A stretch of DNA of 64,000 bases from Cardiobacterium sp. Marseille-Q4385 (GTDB lineage: Bacteria; Pseudomonadota; Gammaproteobacteria; Cardiobacteriales; Cardiobacteriaceae), in assembly GCF_916618745.1 (NCBI RefSeq), contig NZ_OU745373.1, forward strand, positions 558,001-622,000, written 5' to 3'. The position numbers and the translations under genes are program-made. Shown one piece after another: positions 41,319 through 50,109 of the stretch. The notes beneath the pieces are model-generated. The model saw only the letters and a program-made list of their open reading frames with translations. It did no database searches and was not told the DNA's origin. The stretch's first letter is position 1; the number at the start of each line of letters is the position of its first letter.

Positions 41319-42863
41319 ATGACCAAAGCCCTCATCATCGACGACGAACGCGACATCTGCGAACTCATAGAAATGAGCCTCATGGGACAGGACATCACCT
41401 GCACCAGCGCCTACAGCGTCAAGGCCGCCATCAAGGCTCTGAAAGAAGAGCAGTTCAACTTCGTCATCTCCGACATCAAACTCCCCGACGGTGACGGCCT
41501 CGACCTCCTTGCCCACATCCAGAAACACTATCCCGGCCTGCCTGTGTGCATGATCACCGCACATGGCAACATGGACACCGCCATCCGCGCCCTCAAACTC
41601 GGCGCCTTTGACTTCGTCAACAAACCCTTTGACCTCAAACAACTACGCAGCATCTGCAAAGCCGCCCTCAAAGAAAACCCCGGCACGGACGGCGGCGCGG
41701 GTAACACCAAACCGACCGCTACCACCGGTGGCGGCCGCTCCACCAATAAAGTCGAACTTATCGGCGACGCTGACATCATGCAGCGCGTACGCGACATGAT
41801 CGCCCGCGTCGCCCGTTCCCAGGCCCCCGTCTTCATCCACGGCGAATCCGGCACCGGGAAAGAAGTTGCGGCCCGCTCCATCCACCATCAGAGCAACCGT
41901 GGCGAAGGTGCCTTCATCGCCGTCAACTGCGGCGCCATCCCGGAAAACCTCGTCGAAAGCGAATTCTTCGGCTACAAAAAAGGCGCCTTCACCGGTGCCA
42001 ACCAAGATCAGGACGGCCTTTTCGTCGCTGCCAACGGCGGAACCCTCTTCCTTGACGAAGTCGCCGACCTGCCTCTATCCATGCAAGTCAAACTCCTGCG
42101 CGCCATCCAGGAACGCGCCGTGCGCCCCATCGGCGGCGACCGCGAAGAAGCTGTGGACGTGCGCATCATCTCAGCCACCCACCACGACCTCGCCAAGCGC
42201 GTCAGCGAAGGCAAATTCCGCGAAGACCTTTACTACCGCTTAAACGTCATCGAACTCACCATGCCGCCCCTGCGCGAACGCGACGGCGACATCGCCATCC
42301 TCTCGCGCCATTTGCTTGCCAAACTCGCGCGCGACTCCGGCTACCCCCAAGCCCAGCTTACCCCCAAAGCCCTGCGCAAACTGGAGAACTACGACTTCCC
42401 CGGCAACGTGCGCGAACTCGAAAACATCCTCGAACGCGCGCTCACCTTCGTCGAAGGCAACATGATCGAAGCTGAAGACATCCACGTGAACGAAAACCGC
42501 CTGCCCGCGCACAACGAACCCGCCACCGCGCCGCAACCCGTCCACGCCTACCAACCGCCGCCGCAGCCCTACCCCTATCCGCCGCAACAGCCTGCCTACA
42601 CGCCGCCACCCCACTACCCCCATCAACACAGCCGCGACGAAGACAGCGCACCCTACCCGCAAGAAGCGGCCACTTACCCCCCGCCGACACGCAGCGCCGC
42701 CCAACTGCCGGACGACCTCGAAGACTACATGCAGACCATGGAAAAAAACCTGCTGCTCAAAGCCCTCGAAGACTGCAACTACAACAAGACCAAAGCCGCC
42801 GAAAAACTCGGCATCAGCTTCCGCGCCATGCGCTACAAACTCAAAAAACTCGGCATCGACTGA
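41319..42863 (+). CDS. pilR: Sigma-54-dependent response regulator PilR
   Basis: Start at ATG 41319 (MTKALIIDDERDICELIEMS), 514 residues; the open frame upstream overlaps pilS and is not conserved. The receiver domain has D10 and phospho-acceptor D52 (FVISDIKLPDGDG). The AAA+ domain has GESGTGKE (175-182), GAFTGA (222-227, the sigma-54 contact) and a GGTLFLDEVADLP Walker B. The C-terminal Fis-like helix-turn-helix is NKTKAAEKLGISFRAMRYKL. An unusual Pro/Tyr/His/Gln-rich linker of about 60 residues joins the AAA+ and DNA-binding parts. It activates pilin genes with sigma-54. Confidence 0.94.
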   Translation: MTKALIIDDERDICELIEMSLMGQDITCTSAYSVKAAIKALKEEQFNFVISDIKLPDGDGLDLLAHIQKHYPGLPVCMITAHGNMDTAIRALKLGAFDFVNKPFDLKQLRSICKAALKENPGTDGGAGNTKPTATTGGGRSTNKVELIGDADIMQRVRDMIARVARSQAPVFIHGESGTGKEVAARSIHHQSNRGEGAFIAVNCGAIPENLVESEFFGYKKGAFTGANQDQDGLFVAANGGTLFLDEVADLPLSMQVKLLRAIQERAVRPIGGDREEAVDVRIISATHHDLAKRVSEGKFREDLYYRLNVIELTMPPLRERDGDIAILSRHLLAKLARDSGYPQAQLTPKALRKLENYDFPGNVRELENILERALTFVEGNMIEAEDIHVNENRLPAHNEPATAPQPVHAYQPPPQPYPYPPQQPAYTPPPHYPHQHSRDEDSAPYPQEAATYPPPTRSAAQLPDDLEDYMQTMEKNLLLKALEDCNYNKTKAAEKLGISFRAMRYKLKKLGID

Positions 42864-42866
42864 CCA

Positions 42867-42892
42867 CGATGGTGGGCTTTGCCCCACCATCG
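42867..42892 (+). terminator. Hairpin after pilR
   Basis: CGATGGTGGG (42867-42876) and CCCACCATCG (42883-42892) form a perfect 10-bp stem. No T-run follows. The sequence is related to the GGGTGGGCC-type repeat at 19422. Confidence 0.55.
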
Positions 42893-42911
42893 CTTGCATC
42901 CACTACCGTCC

Positions 42912-43208
42912 ATGCACCCCGCCAAAGTCCGCCGCGACCACCTGCACCAACTCACCGACCTGCCCAACATCGGCCCGGCCAGTGCCGCAGACCTACGCCG
43001 CCTAGGCATCCACCATCCCAAAGACCTCATCGGCAAAAACGCCGATACCCTCTACCACACCCTCTGCGCCCTCGATGGTATCCACCACGACCCCTGCGTC
43101 CACGACATCCTGCAATCCGTCGTCGATTACATGCACGGCAGCGAAGCCTTAGCGTGGTGGACATACAGCGCCAAGCGCAAACAAAAAGAACCCGGAAACA
43201 CCTCATGA
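42912..43208 (+). CDS. Helix-hairpin-helix protein (Cdd1/mitomycin-resistance-like)
   Basis: The 98-residue version starts at ATG 42912 (MHPAKVRRDHLHQLTDLPNI). It has a helix-hairpin-helix motif, LTDLPNIGPASAADLRRLGI, then HHPKDLIGKNADTLYHTLC and the family ending DPCVHDILQSVVDYM. It resembles the 'pathogenicity locus' Cdd1 and TfoX C-terminal families, which bind DNA or act as adaptors; the function is not established. It overlaps the next gene by four bases. Confidence 0.8.
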   Translation: MHPAKVRRDHLHQLTDLPNIGPASAADLRRLGIHHPKDLIGKNADTLYHTLCALDGIHHDPCVHDILQSVVDYMHGSEALAWWTYSAKRKQKEPGNTS

Positions 43209-44026
43209 CCCTCGCCCACGAACCCCGTCTGCAACCCGAACTCTACTTCCTCGAAGGCTACTACACCGCGCCACCGCCTATTGACCCCGCCGCCTGGCAA
43301 ACCCGCCTTGCCGCCTACCTCGGCCACGTCGAAGCCATCGGCGATGGCGACACCCCAATGTTCGCCCTGCACGACTACCGCTGCGACTACGCCGACCGAC
43401 CGGGAGCGCCAACCATGATCACCCTGCTTGCCGCTCCGGCTGAAGCACCTGATGCCGACGCCCTGCAACAAAGCTGGGGTTGGATGGAGGCCGCCGACAT
43501 CGTCCCGCAATGCCCATACCGCCTCATCATCAACGAATTCCTCGGCCGCCTGCTTGACCCCAACCAGCGCCTGCACATCATCCGCAGCATCAGCCGTGTC
43601 CTCATCGAACTCACCGCGCCGCAAGCCGTGCGCCCGCTAGCCACCAACCGTTACTACCACCCGCAAAGCTGGCTGGACGCAGGTGATGAACAGCCTTACT
43701 ACGGCCTCATCAACGTCCGTTACTACACCATCAGCAACCATCCCGGTGACAGCATCATGGACACACGCGGCCTCAGCGTCTTTGGCGTCCCCGATCTGCA
43801 ATGCCACTACCGCGACCTCGAACCCGATGCCGTCGCCCAACAGCTCTACAACACCGCCATCTACCTCCTCGAACACGGTGACATCATTGCCGACGGCCAC
43901 ACCCTCACCGGCAGCAACGGTGAACCCTGGCGCTGCCGCCACGAAGACAGCCTGCTCGAACCCAGCCGCCTCGTCCTCGACATCTGCCCCAATGCCCCAT
44001 ACGCCGCTGGAAACCGCGACGACTAA
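43205..44026 (+). CDS. Hypothetical protein, DUF4261-like
   Basis: Start at the ATG overlapping the helix-hairpin-helix gene stop (ATGA), 273 residues. The segments MITLLAAPAEAPDADALQQS, WGWMEAADIVPQCPYRLIIN and QPYYGLINVRYYTI match the general layout of DUF4261 proteins. It is soluble, acidic and has no signal peptide. It sits between a helix-hairpin-helix gene and murB in a tight run. Function unknown; the family label is a visual match. Confidence 0.6.
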   Translation: MTLAHEPRLQPELYFLEGYYTAPPPIDPAAWQTRLAAYLGHVEAIGDGDTPMFALHDYRCDYADRPGAPTMITLLAAPAEAPDADALQQSWGWMEAADIVPQCPYRLIINEFLGRLLDPNQRLHIIRSISRVLIELTAPQAVRPLATNRYYHPQSWLDAGDEQPYYGLINVRYYTISNHPGDSIMDTRGLSVFGVPDLQCHYRDLEPDAVAQQLYNTAIYLLEHGDIIADGHTLTGSNGEPWRCRHEDSLLEPSRLVLDICPNAPYAAGNRDD

Positions 44027-44039
44027 CCCGTTTCAGACC

Positions 44040-45029
44040 ATGCAAACCGAATACCACGCCGACCTTGCCCCGCGCCACACCCTCGCCTGCCTCGCCACCG
44101 CGCGCGAACTCATCCACATCGACCACCCCGACGAATGGCGCATTACCGCACCCGGCGACCGCATCCTCGGCGGCGGCAGCAACATCATCTTCCGCACGGA
44201 AGTACGCGAACGCCTGCTCTGCCCGCGTTACACCGGGCGGCAAATCACCGGCGAAGACCCAGAACATCTCTACCTGCGCGTAGCCGCCGGCGAACGCTGG
44301 GACGACCTCGTCGCTTGGACAGCAGCGCAAAACTGGTACGGCATCGAAAACCTTGCCGCCATTCCCGGCAGCGTCGGTGCCGCGCCCGTGCAGAACATCG
44401 GCGCCTATGGCCGCGAAATCGCCGATGCCGTCCACATCATCCACGCCTACAACCGCGACACCGGGCAAAGCGAAGACATCCCCGCCGCTGCCTGCGGCTT
44501 CGCCTACCGGCAAAGCCACTACAAACAACACTGGCGCAGACGCTACATCATCAGCGCCATCACCCTGCGCCTTGCCAAACGCGGTCAGCCGGACACCGCC
44601 TACCCCGGCCTTCGCGAACAGGCAGCAACCATCCACAACGCTCAGGACGCCTACACCGCCATCTGCCGCCTGCGTGCCACCCGCCTGCCCGACCCCAAAA
44701 CCGAGCCCAACGCGGGCAGCTTCTTCCACAACCCCATTACCGACCGTGCCACTTTCAGCAATCTGCAACAGCGCTACCCTGACATCCCGCACTACCCAAC
44801 GGCGGATGGCCGCGTGAAAATCCCCGCTGCCTGGTGCATCGAACAAAGCGGCTACAAAGGCCTGCGCGACGGCAAAGTCGGTATCAGCGACAAACACGCC
44901 CTGGTCCTCACCAACCACGGCGGTACCGCAGCGGAAATTCTTGCCTTCGCCGCCCGCATCCAGGCGGACGTTCACGCCCGCTACGGTCTGAGCCTCGCCA
45001 TTGAGCCGGATATCATCGGCGAAGACTGA
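44040..45029 (+). CDS. murB: UDP-N-acetylenolpyruvoylglucosamine reductase MurB
   Basis: 329 residues from ATG 44040; an in-frame ATG at 43992 overlapping the previous gene is an alternative, as neither has a clear ribosome-binding site. The FAD-binding motif ILGGGSNIIF is followed by GIENLAAIPGSVGAAPVQNIGAYG, then FAYRQSHYK and NAGSFFHNP with the catalytic Ser, and a final Glu in AIEPDIIGED. The enzyme reduces the enolpyruvyl group with NADPH to form UDP-MurNAc for peptidoglycan. The length and the YRxS pattern fit the type I E. coli-like MurB. Confidence 0.93.
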   Translation: MQTEYHADLAPRHTLACLATARELIHIDHPDEWRITAPGDRILGGGSNIIFRTEVRERLLCPRYTGRQITGEDPEHLYLRVAAGERWDDLVAWTAAQNWYGIENLAAIPGSVGAAPVQNIGAYGREIADAVHIIHAYNRDTGQSEDIPAAACGFAYRQSHYKQHWRRRYIISAITLRLAKRGQPDTAYPGLREQAATIHNAQDAYTAICRLRATRLPDPKTEPNAGSFFHNPITDRATFSNLQQRYPDIPHYPTADGRVKIPAAWCIEQSGYKGLRDGKVGISDKHALVLTNHGGTAAEILAFAARIQADVHARYGLSLAIEPDIIGED

Positions 45030-45038
45030 ACTGAATGC

Positions 45039-45080
45039 CACCGATAAAAAACCCCGCCGTAGCGGGGTTTTTTATCGGTG
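45039..45080. terminator. Bidirectional terminator between murB and lysP (19-bp perfect palindrome)
   Basis: Arms 45039-45057 and 45062-45080 are perfectly complementary around a CGTA loop. The GC stem ACCCCGC/GCGGGGT is flanked by A-run and T-run, so it works for both convergent genes. Confidence 0.93.
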
Positions 45081-45081
45081 C

Positions 45082-46566
45082 TTAATGGGCGTCGCGGCGC
45101 AAATCCACCTCGGTGAGCGGGATCTTGCGCGTTTTGTAGCGCAGCTTGTGATAGAAGTAGAAGGTGAAGAAAACAGGCAGCCCCATGTAGGTAATCAGCA
45201 GACGCTGCCAGTCCAGATGAGCGTTCAGCACCAGCTCGGTGTCCTGACCGATGATGACGAGGATACACAGGCCGAGCGCGAGCAGCGGACCGAAGGGGAA
45301 CCATTTGGCGCGGTAGGTGAGGGCTTCGAGCGGTTTGCCTTGCGCGATGTAGGCGCGGCGGAAGCGGTAGTGGCTGATGGCGATGCCGAGCCAGGCGATG
45401 AAGCCGGTCAGCCCCGAAGCGGCGAGGATGTATTCGTACATATGCTTGCCGACGCGGTCATCCAGTTGCAGCAGGAAGATGGCGAGGATGACGAGGGCGG
45501 TGGCGAAGACCGCGTTGTGCGGCACGCCGCTGCGGCGGCCAGTGCGGGCGAAAAGCGGCCAGGCAAGGCCGTCTTTGCCCATGGCGTAGAGCATCCGTGT
45601 TGAGGCATACATGCCGGAGTTGCCCGCCGAGAGGATAGAGCTGAGGATGACGGCGTTCATGAGCGCGGCAGCAAAGGCCAGTCCTGCCCGTTCGAAGACG
45701 AGGGTGAAGGGCGATTTGGCGATTTCGTCCACGTCCGCGCCGAGTAGTTGCGGGCTGGTGTAGGGGATGAGCAGGCCGATGACGAGGATGGCGAGGATGT
45801 AGAAGATGAGGATGCGCCAGAAGATTTGCTTGACCGCGCGCGGGATGCTTTGTTCCGGATTTTCCGACTCGCCGGCGGTAATGCCGATGAGCTCCGTGCC
45901 CTGGAAGGAGAAGCCGGCGATGAGGAAGACGCCGAGAATGGCGAGGAATTTGTTGCCGATGCCATCGCCGAGGAAGGGGGCGTCGCCGACGGTAAAGTTG
46001 GTGAAGCCGACGTATGCGCCGCCAAGGATGCCGAAGATGGTCAGGGTACCGATGGCAAGGAAAACGATGACGGTGAGGACTTTGATGAGGGCGAACCAGT
46101 ATTCCGTCTCACCGTAGGCTTTCACCGAGAAGAGGTTGAGCGCGGTGATGAGAGTGAAGAAGACGATGCTCCAGCCCCAAGCGGGCAGGAAGCGTAGCGG
46201 CTCCCAGTAGGTGACGACGATGGCGGCGATGGCAATGTCCACCGCCACGGTGATGACCCAGTTGAACCAGTAGTTCCAGCCGAGGGCGAAACCGAGCGAG
46301 GGATCAACGAAGCGGGAAGCGTAGGTCGCGAACGAGCCGGAGGTGGGCAGGTAGGTCGCCATTTCGCCGAGCGAGGTCATGAGGAAATAGACCATCAGGC
46401 CGATGGCGGCGTAGGCGAGCAGTGCGCCGCCGGGGCCGGCATCATGAATGGCGCTGCCGCTGGCCATGAAAAGGCCGGTGCCGATGCAGCCGCCAATAGC
46501 AATCATCGAGATATGGCGGGTTTTGAGGTGGCGTTTCACCTCGGTGTTGGGGGCATTTTCTGTCAT
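45082..46566 (-). CDS. lysP: Lysine-specific permease LysP
   Basis: A 494-residue amino acid/polyamine/organocation transporter with twelve helices. It is strongly LysP-like: ARHLTMIAIGG-type start (RHISMIAIGGCIGTGLFMAS), GPGGALLAYAAIGLMVYFLM, FALGWNYWFNWVITVAVD, GFSFQGTELIGITAGESENP, SAGNSGMYASTRMLYAMG and TGFIAWLGIAISHYRFRRAY. It should import lysine with protons across the inner membrane. It could take other cationic amino acids. It ends next to the shared terminator. Confidence 0.9.
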   Translation of the reverse strand: MTENAPNTEVKRHLKTRHISMIAIGGCIGTGLFMASGSAIHDAGPGGALLAYAAIGLMVYFLMTSLGEMATYLPTSGSFATYASRFVDPSLGFALGWNYWFNWVITVAVDIAIAAIVVTYWEPLRFLPAWGWSIVFFTLITALNLFSVKAYGETEYWFALIKVLTVIVFLAIGTLTIFGILGGAYVGFTNFTVGDAPFLGDGIGNKFLAILGVFLIAGFSFQGTELIGITAGESENPEQSIPRAVKQIFWRILIFYILAILVIGLLIPYTSPQLLGADVDEIAKSPFTLVFERAGLAFAAALMNAVILSSILSAGNSGMYASTRMLYAMGKDGLAWPLFARTGRRSGVPHNAVFATALVILAIFLLQLDDRVGKHMYEYILAASGLTGFIAWLGIAISHYRFRRAYIAQGKPLEALTYRAKWFPFGPLLALGLCILVIIGQDTELVLNAHLDWQRLLITYMGLPVFFTFYFYHKLRYKTRKIPLTEVDLRRDAH

Positions 46567-46663
46567 GGGTTTACAAGTTAGTCATGTTGAAGGCGTGCAT
46601 GATAGCGGATTTATCTGCCGCCGACGCTTGCAAGTAGCGAAGTTGCCGCCTACGTTGCCGTTT

Positions 46664-47224
46664 TTATTCGCGCGGTGGTTCTTCCTGTTTGAGATAGCCG
46701 CGCAGCAGGTAGATTTGCGCGGCCATGAACAGGAATGTCCCGCCCAGTGAACCCCATAGCTTGAAGCCGACCCAGAAACTTTCGGAAAAGTTATAGGCCA
46801 CAATCAGGTTAAGTATCGCCATAAAGACAAAAAACAGCGCCCAGGCGGTGTTGAGACGGCGCCACAGGCCATCCGGCATATCAAAAGCGCTGCCAAGCAT
46901 TTCCCGGATAGGGTTGATTTTGCCGAGCCATTGCGCGCCCAGCAGGCCGCAGGCAAAGACGAGGTAGGTAATGCTGACTTTCCATTTAATGATCATGGGG
47001 TTCTTGACGACCAGCGTAATGCTGCCGAAGACCAGGATGAGCAGCGCCGTCAGCCAGTGTTTTTTCTCAATTTTATGGCGGCGCAAACGCATCCAGGTGA
47101 GTTGCAGGATCACGCCGATCATGGCGGCTGCGGTCGCCCAGTAGATGGCCTGAGCGCCATAGCCGCTCCTGCCGGCAATAAAGTAGGCCGCGACAAAAGC
47201 GAAAGCGGGGAAAAATTCTTGCAT
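46664..47224 (-). CDS. yciB: Inner membrane septation protein A (YciB/IspZ)
   Basis: Start at ATG 47224 (MQEFFPAFAFVAAYFIAGRS), 186 residues, typical for the family. It has five or six membrane helices and the family segments FFPAFAFVAAYF, GSITLVVKNPMIIKWKVSIT and LNTAWALFFVFMAILNLIVAY. YciB is an inner-membrane protein involved in cell-envelope synthesis and division. It lies 22 bp after the end of comF. Confidence 0.92.
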   Translation of the reverse strand: MQEFFPAFAFVAAYFIAGRSGYGAQAIYWATAAAMIGVILQLTWMRLRRHKIEKKHWLTALLILVFGSITLVVKNPMIIKWKVSITYLVFACGLLGAQWLGKINPIREMLGSAFDMPDGLWRRLNTAWALFFVFMAILNLIVAYNFSESFWVGFKLWGSLGGTFLFMAAQIYLLRGYLKQEEPPRE

Positions 47225-47246
47225 GGTGTTCCGTGTAATCTGGGTG

Positions 47247-47936
47247 TTAAGAAGTACCGCGATGAGCGGCGGCGATGGCGAGGGCGACGACATCCTGCAC
47301 GCCTGCTGTTCGCAGGGCTCGCGCTGCTTCATGCAGGGTGGCGCCGGAGGTCACGACGTCATCCACAAGCAGGAGACGCGCGGGTAAGGTATCGCGCACG
47401 GCAAATGCGCCACGAATGTTGCGCCGCCGCGCGGCATGGGTGGGCAGCAGCGACTGCGGTGCGCGTCCTTCTTTATAGAAGACGCCTTCGGCAACAAGCG
47501 GCACGCCGAGCAGGCGCGCTGCCGCACGGGCGGGAAAGAGAGTCTGGTTAAAGCCGCGCTGGTGCAGGCGACGGTTGGCAATCGGCATGGCAAGTACGGC
47601 ATCAACCTGCACAGGATGGGCATGCAGCAGGCGGCGGGTTTCGTCTTCCAGCACACGCAACGCGCAGCGGTCGGCATAAAACTTGCCACGCAGGATGGTA
47701 CTGCGCACCACATCACGAAACTGCCAGCGCACCAGCAAGCGGCTGTAAGCGGGCGGGCGGCGCAGGCAGGTACCGCAGGCAAAACGGGCATCGGCGACAC
47801 CATTGGCACAGGTGGGGCAATGGATGCCAAGATGCGGCAGGCGTACCGCGCAATCGTCACACAGGCCGACCACTGCCGCTCTGCCGCAGCCGATACAGCG
47901 CGGTTGCAGGAAGCGGGTCAGCCAGCGGGCAATCAT
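47247..47936 (-). CDS. comF: ComF family phosphoribosyltransferase-like protein
   Basis: A 229-residue protein with an N-terminal zinc finger (CIGCGRAAVVGLCDDC, then CPTCANG and CGTC) and a phosphoribosyltransferase domain with the PRPP loop LLLVDDVVTSGAT. The family needed region QRGFNQTLFPARAAARLLGV is present. In naturally competent bacteria ComF is needed for DNA uptake and single-strand handling. It overlaps suhB by ATGA. Confidence 0.9.
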   Translation of the reverse strand: MIARWLTRFLQPRCIGCGRAAVVGLCDDCAVRLPHLGIHCPTCANGVADARFACGTCLRRPPAYSRLLVRWQFRDVVRSTILRGKFYADRCALRVLEDETRRLLHAHPVQVDAVLAMPIANRRLHQRGFNQTLFPARAAARLLGVPLVAEGVFYKEGRAPQSLLPTHAARRRNIRGAFAVRDTLPARLLLVDDVVTSGATLHEAARALRTAGVQDVVALAIAAAHRGTS

Positions 47937-48730
47937 GCGGCGGCAGCAAGACGTGTCAGCAGGATTTTGTGCAGGTAGATATTGCCGGCGACGATTTCAC
48001 CGCGTTCGAGCATATCCTGCCCCCCACTGAAATCGCTGGCTATAGCGCCCGCCTCCTGGGCAATCAGCATCCCGGCGCAGATGTCCCACGGCTTGATGCC
48101 CATCTCGAAATAGCCATCGAGACGGTTCGCAGCGACGAAGCACAAATCCAGCGCCGCCGAACCGAGGCGGCGCACATCGGCGATTTCCTGCAACACCGAT
48201 GCCAGCAGCGCATACTGACGCGTTAACAAATCGGGATCGCGGAAGGGGAAACCGGTCGCGGCGATAGCGCGGCCACCGTCACGCAGACCGCTGACCCGCA
48301 GGCGACGACCATTCAGTTGTGCGCCTTCGCCACGGGCAGCGGTGAACCATTCCTCGCTGACCGGGTTGTACACCACGCCGAGTTCCGGTTTGCCACGCTT
48401 GAGCAGACCGATAGAAACGGCGAACTGTGGCAGGCCATGCAGATAATTCGTTGTGCCGTCGAGTGGGTCAATCACCCAGCAATATTCACTTTCTTCGGCT
48501 GATGCGCGCGTTTCGCCCGATTCTTCGCCAAGAAAATCATGCTGCGGATACTTGTCCAGCAACACGTTTTTAATCACTTCCTCAGCGCGGCGATCAACCA
48601 CACTGACCAAATCACCGCGCCCTTTTTCCTCAATCTGGATCTGATCAAGCTGACGCTGCCCCAGTTGCAGTATCTTTCCCGCCTCCTCGGCGGCACGACG
48701 GGCAATCGTAAGCATCGGATTCATCGCCAT
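47933..48730 (-). CDS. suhB: Inositol-1-monophosphatase family protein SuhB
   Basis: 265 residues from ATG 48730 (MAMNPMLTIARRAAEEAGKI), chosen because GAGG lies nine bases upstream. Metal-binding motifs: FLGEESGE, WVIDPLDGTTNYLHGLP and KPWDICAGMLIAQEAGA. SuhB is a phosphatase that also joins the ribosomal RNA antitermination complex in enterobacteria. It is first in the suhB-comF-yciB run. Confidence 0.93.
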   Translation of the reverse strand: MAMNPMLTIARRAAEEAGKILQLGQRQLDQIQIEEKGRGDLVSVVDRRAEEVIKNVLLDKYPQHDFLGEESGETRASAEESEYCWVIDPLDGTTNYLHGLPQFAVSIGLLKRGKPELGVVYNPVSEEWFTAARGEGAQLNGRRLRVSGLRDGGRAIAATGFPFRDPDLLTRQYALLASVLQEIADVRRLGSAALDLCFVAANRLDGYFEMGIKPWDICAGMLIAQEAGAIASDFSGGQDMLERGEIVAGNIYLHKILLTRLAAAA

Positions 48731-48815
48731 AACACTAAACCTCACTAGAAAAAAACGGCGTGCATTGTAACAGCACGCCCTTGTCACACGGCAAAACCCC
48801 AATTATCGGCAGGGC

Positions 48816-48969
48816 AAAAAAAACCCCGCAACAAAGCGGGGCAATAATCATCATGAGGCAATGTGACAGTTAGCATGAGCTGTTCCGTCGGAGATAATAA
48901 TAAATGTTCCTATTACCCCAATCAAGACACATTCAGTACTTTTTCCAAAAAATATACAAGCTACTGAAA
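48816..48969 (-). ncRNA. Candidate small RNA with terminator, upstream of suhB
   Basis: A minus-strand rho-independent terminator (stem CCCCGC/GCGGGG at 48824-48841 followed by eight T's) has no protein gene feeding into it for more than 1 kb. A TATAAT lies at 48976-48981 on the same strand; the -35 is weak. Together they would give a transcript of about 150 nt. No known RNA family was recognised. It could also be the tail of an unannotated leader. The whole gap 48731-49042 holds nothing else. Confidence 0.35.
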
Positions 48970-49042
48970 ATTCAGATTATAAAAACAATCACCGCTGACG
49001 AACCTCCGTACAATAACGCACTTTTTCATCCTGGAACCATCT

Positions 49043-50032
49043 GTGAGCTCCTATCCCGCCAGCGATCATTACAACCCGCATACCCGCCGCTTCCACGCTG
49101 CTGAACCACCGCGCCCGCTGCAACACGGCCTTGCCGCCTTATCGAAAATGATCATTCACAGCCGCCACACCTACCCACCCGCGCCGCTGCCGAGTCTGCG
49201 CCCTGACTGGGCCACGTTCCTCGCCCCTGCTGCCAAAAGTCGCTTCATCTGGTTTGGCCATTCCACCCTGCTGATGCGTATCGGTGGACAAACCCTTATC
49301 ACCGACCCTGTTTTTGGTGGTAACGTCTCGCCCGTGCCCTTTACCATGCGACGCTTCCAGCCGCCTGCCGCGACCGTCACCGAATTACCGCCGCTGGATG
49401 TCGTCCTCATCTCACACAATCATTACGACCACCTCGAACGTGCTACGCACAAGCGCCTGGCACACGGCCACGCACATTACCTCGTCCCGCTTGGTGTCGG
49501 CGTGCAATTGCAACGCTGGGGTATTCCCGCCGCGCGTATCAGCGAGATGGACTGGTGGCAAAGTATTGAGCGCAACGGCATCCGCTACACCGCCCTGCCC
49601 GCGCGTCATTACAGCGGACGCGGAATGTTCGATCACAACCGCAGCCTATGGGCGGGTTATCTCATCGAATACGATAACGAACGCTACTACTTTCACGGCG
49701 ATTCCGCCTGGGGACAACACTTTGACGCCATTGCCGCCCGCATCGGCCGCATTGACATTGCCTTCATCGAAAACGGTCAATACAGCGAACACTGGCCGGA
49801 CAACCATCTTTTTCCTGAAGAAACTGCCGCTGTTGCCGCCAAACTTGCCCCCTCGCGCTTTATGCCCATCCATTGGGGTGCCTATCCGATGGCGCTGCAT
49901 CGCTGGAATGATCCCGTATTGCGCAGCATCCCCGCTGCCCGTGCCTACGGCGTCAATCCGCTCACCCCGTTGCTCGGCCAGATTTTTGACATGGACACGG
50001 CATGCGATGATTGGTATCACCATGTGCCATAA
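49043..50032 (+). CDS. Metallo-beta-lactamase-fold hydrolase (UlaG/NAPE-PLD-like)
   Basis: A 329-residue protein with a likely GTG start (MSSYPASDHYNPHTRRF). Zinc-binding motifs: SHNHYDHLE (HxHxDH), LPARHYSGRG, YYFHGDSAWG and MPIHWGAY. The N-terminal half FIWFGHSTLLMRIGGQTLIT followed by DPVFG is typical for the UlaG and NAPE-hydrolysing phospholipase D group. In NAPE-PLD-like enzymes the substrate is an N-acyl phosphatidylethanolamine; here it is unknown. No signal peptide was seen. The gene stands alone. Confidence 0.85.
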   Translation: MSSYPASDHYNPHTRRFHAAEPPRPLQHGLAALSKMIIHSRHTYPPAPLPSLRPDWATFLAPAAKSRFIWFGHSTLLMRIGGQTLITDPVFGGNVSPVPFTMRRFQPPAATVTELPPLDVVLISHNHYDHLERATHKRLAHGHAHYLVPLGVGVQLQRWGIPAARISEMDWWQSIERNGIRYTALPARHYSGRGMFDHNRSLWAGYLIEYDNERYYFHGDSAWGQHFDAIAARIGRIDIAFIENGQYSEHWPDNHLFPEETAAVAAKLAPSRFMPIHWGAYPMALHRWNDPVLRSIPAARAYGVNPLTPLLGQIFDMDTACDDWYHHVP

Positions 50033-50109
50033 GAACGTGTCCATAGTCTCTGCTGTAACCTATCGGTATGAACAGAAAAGCCTACCCAATCGATATATGG
50101 CTAATATAC

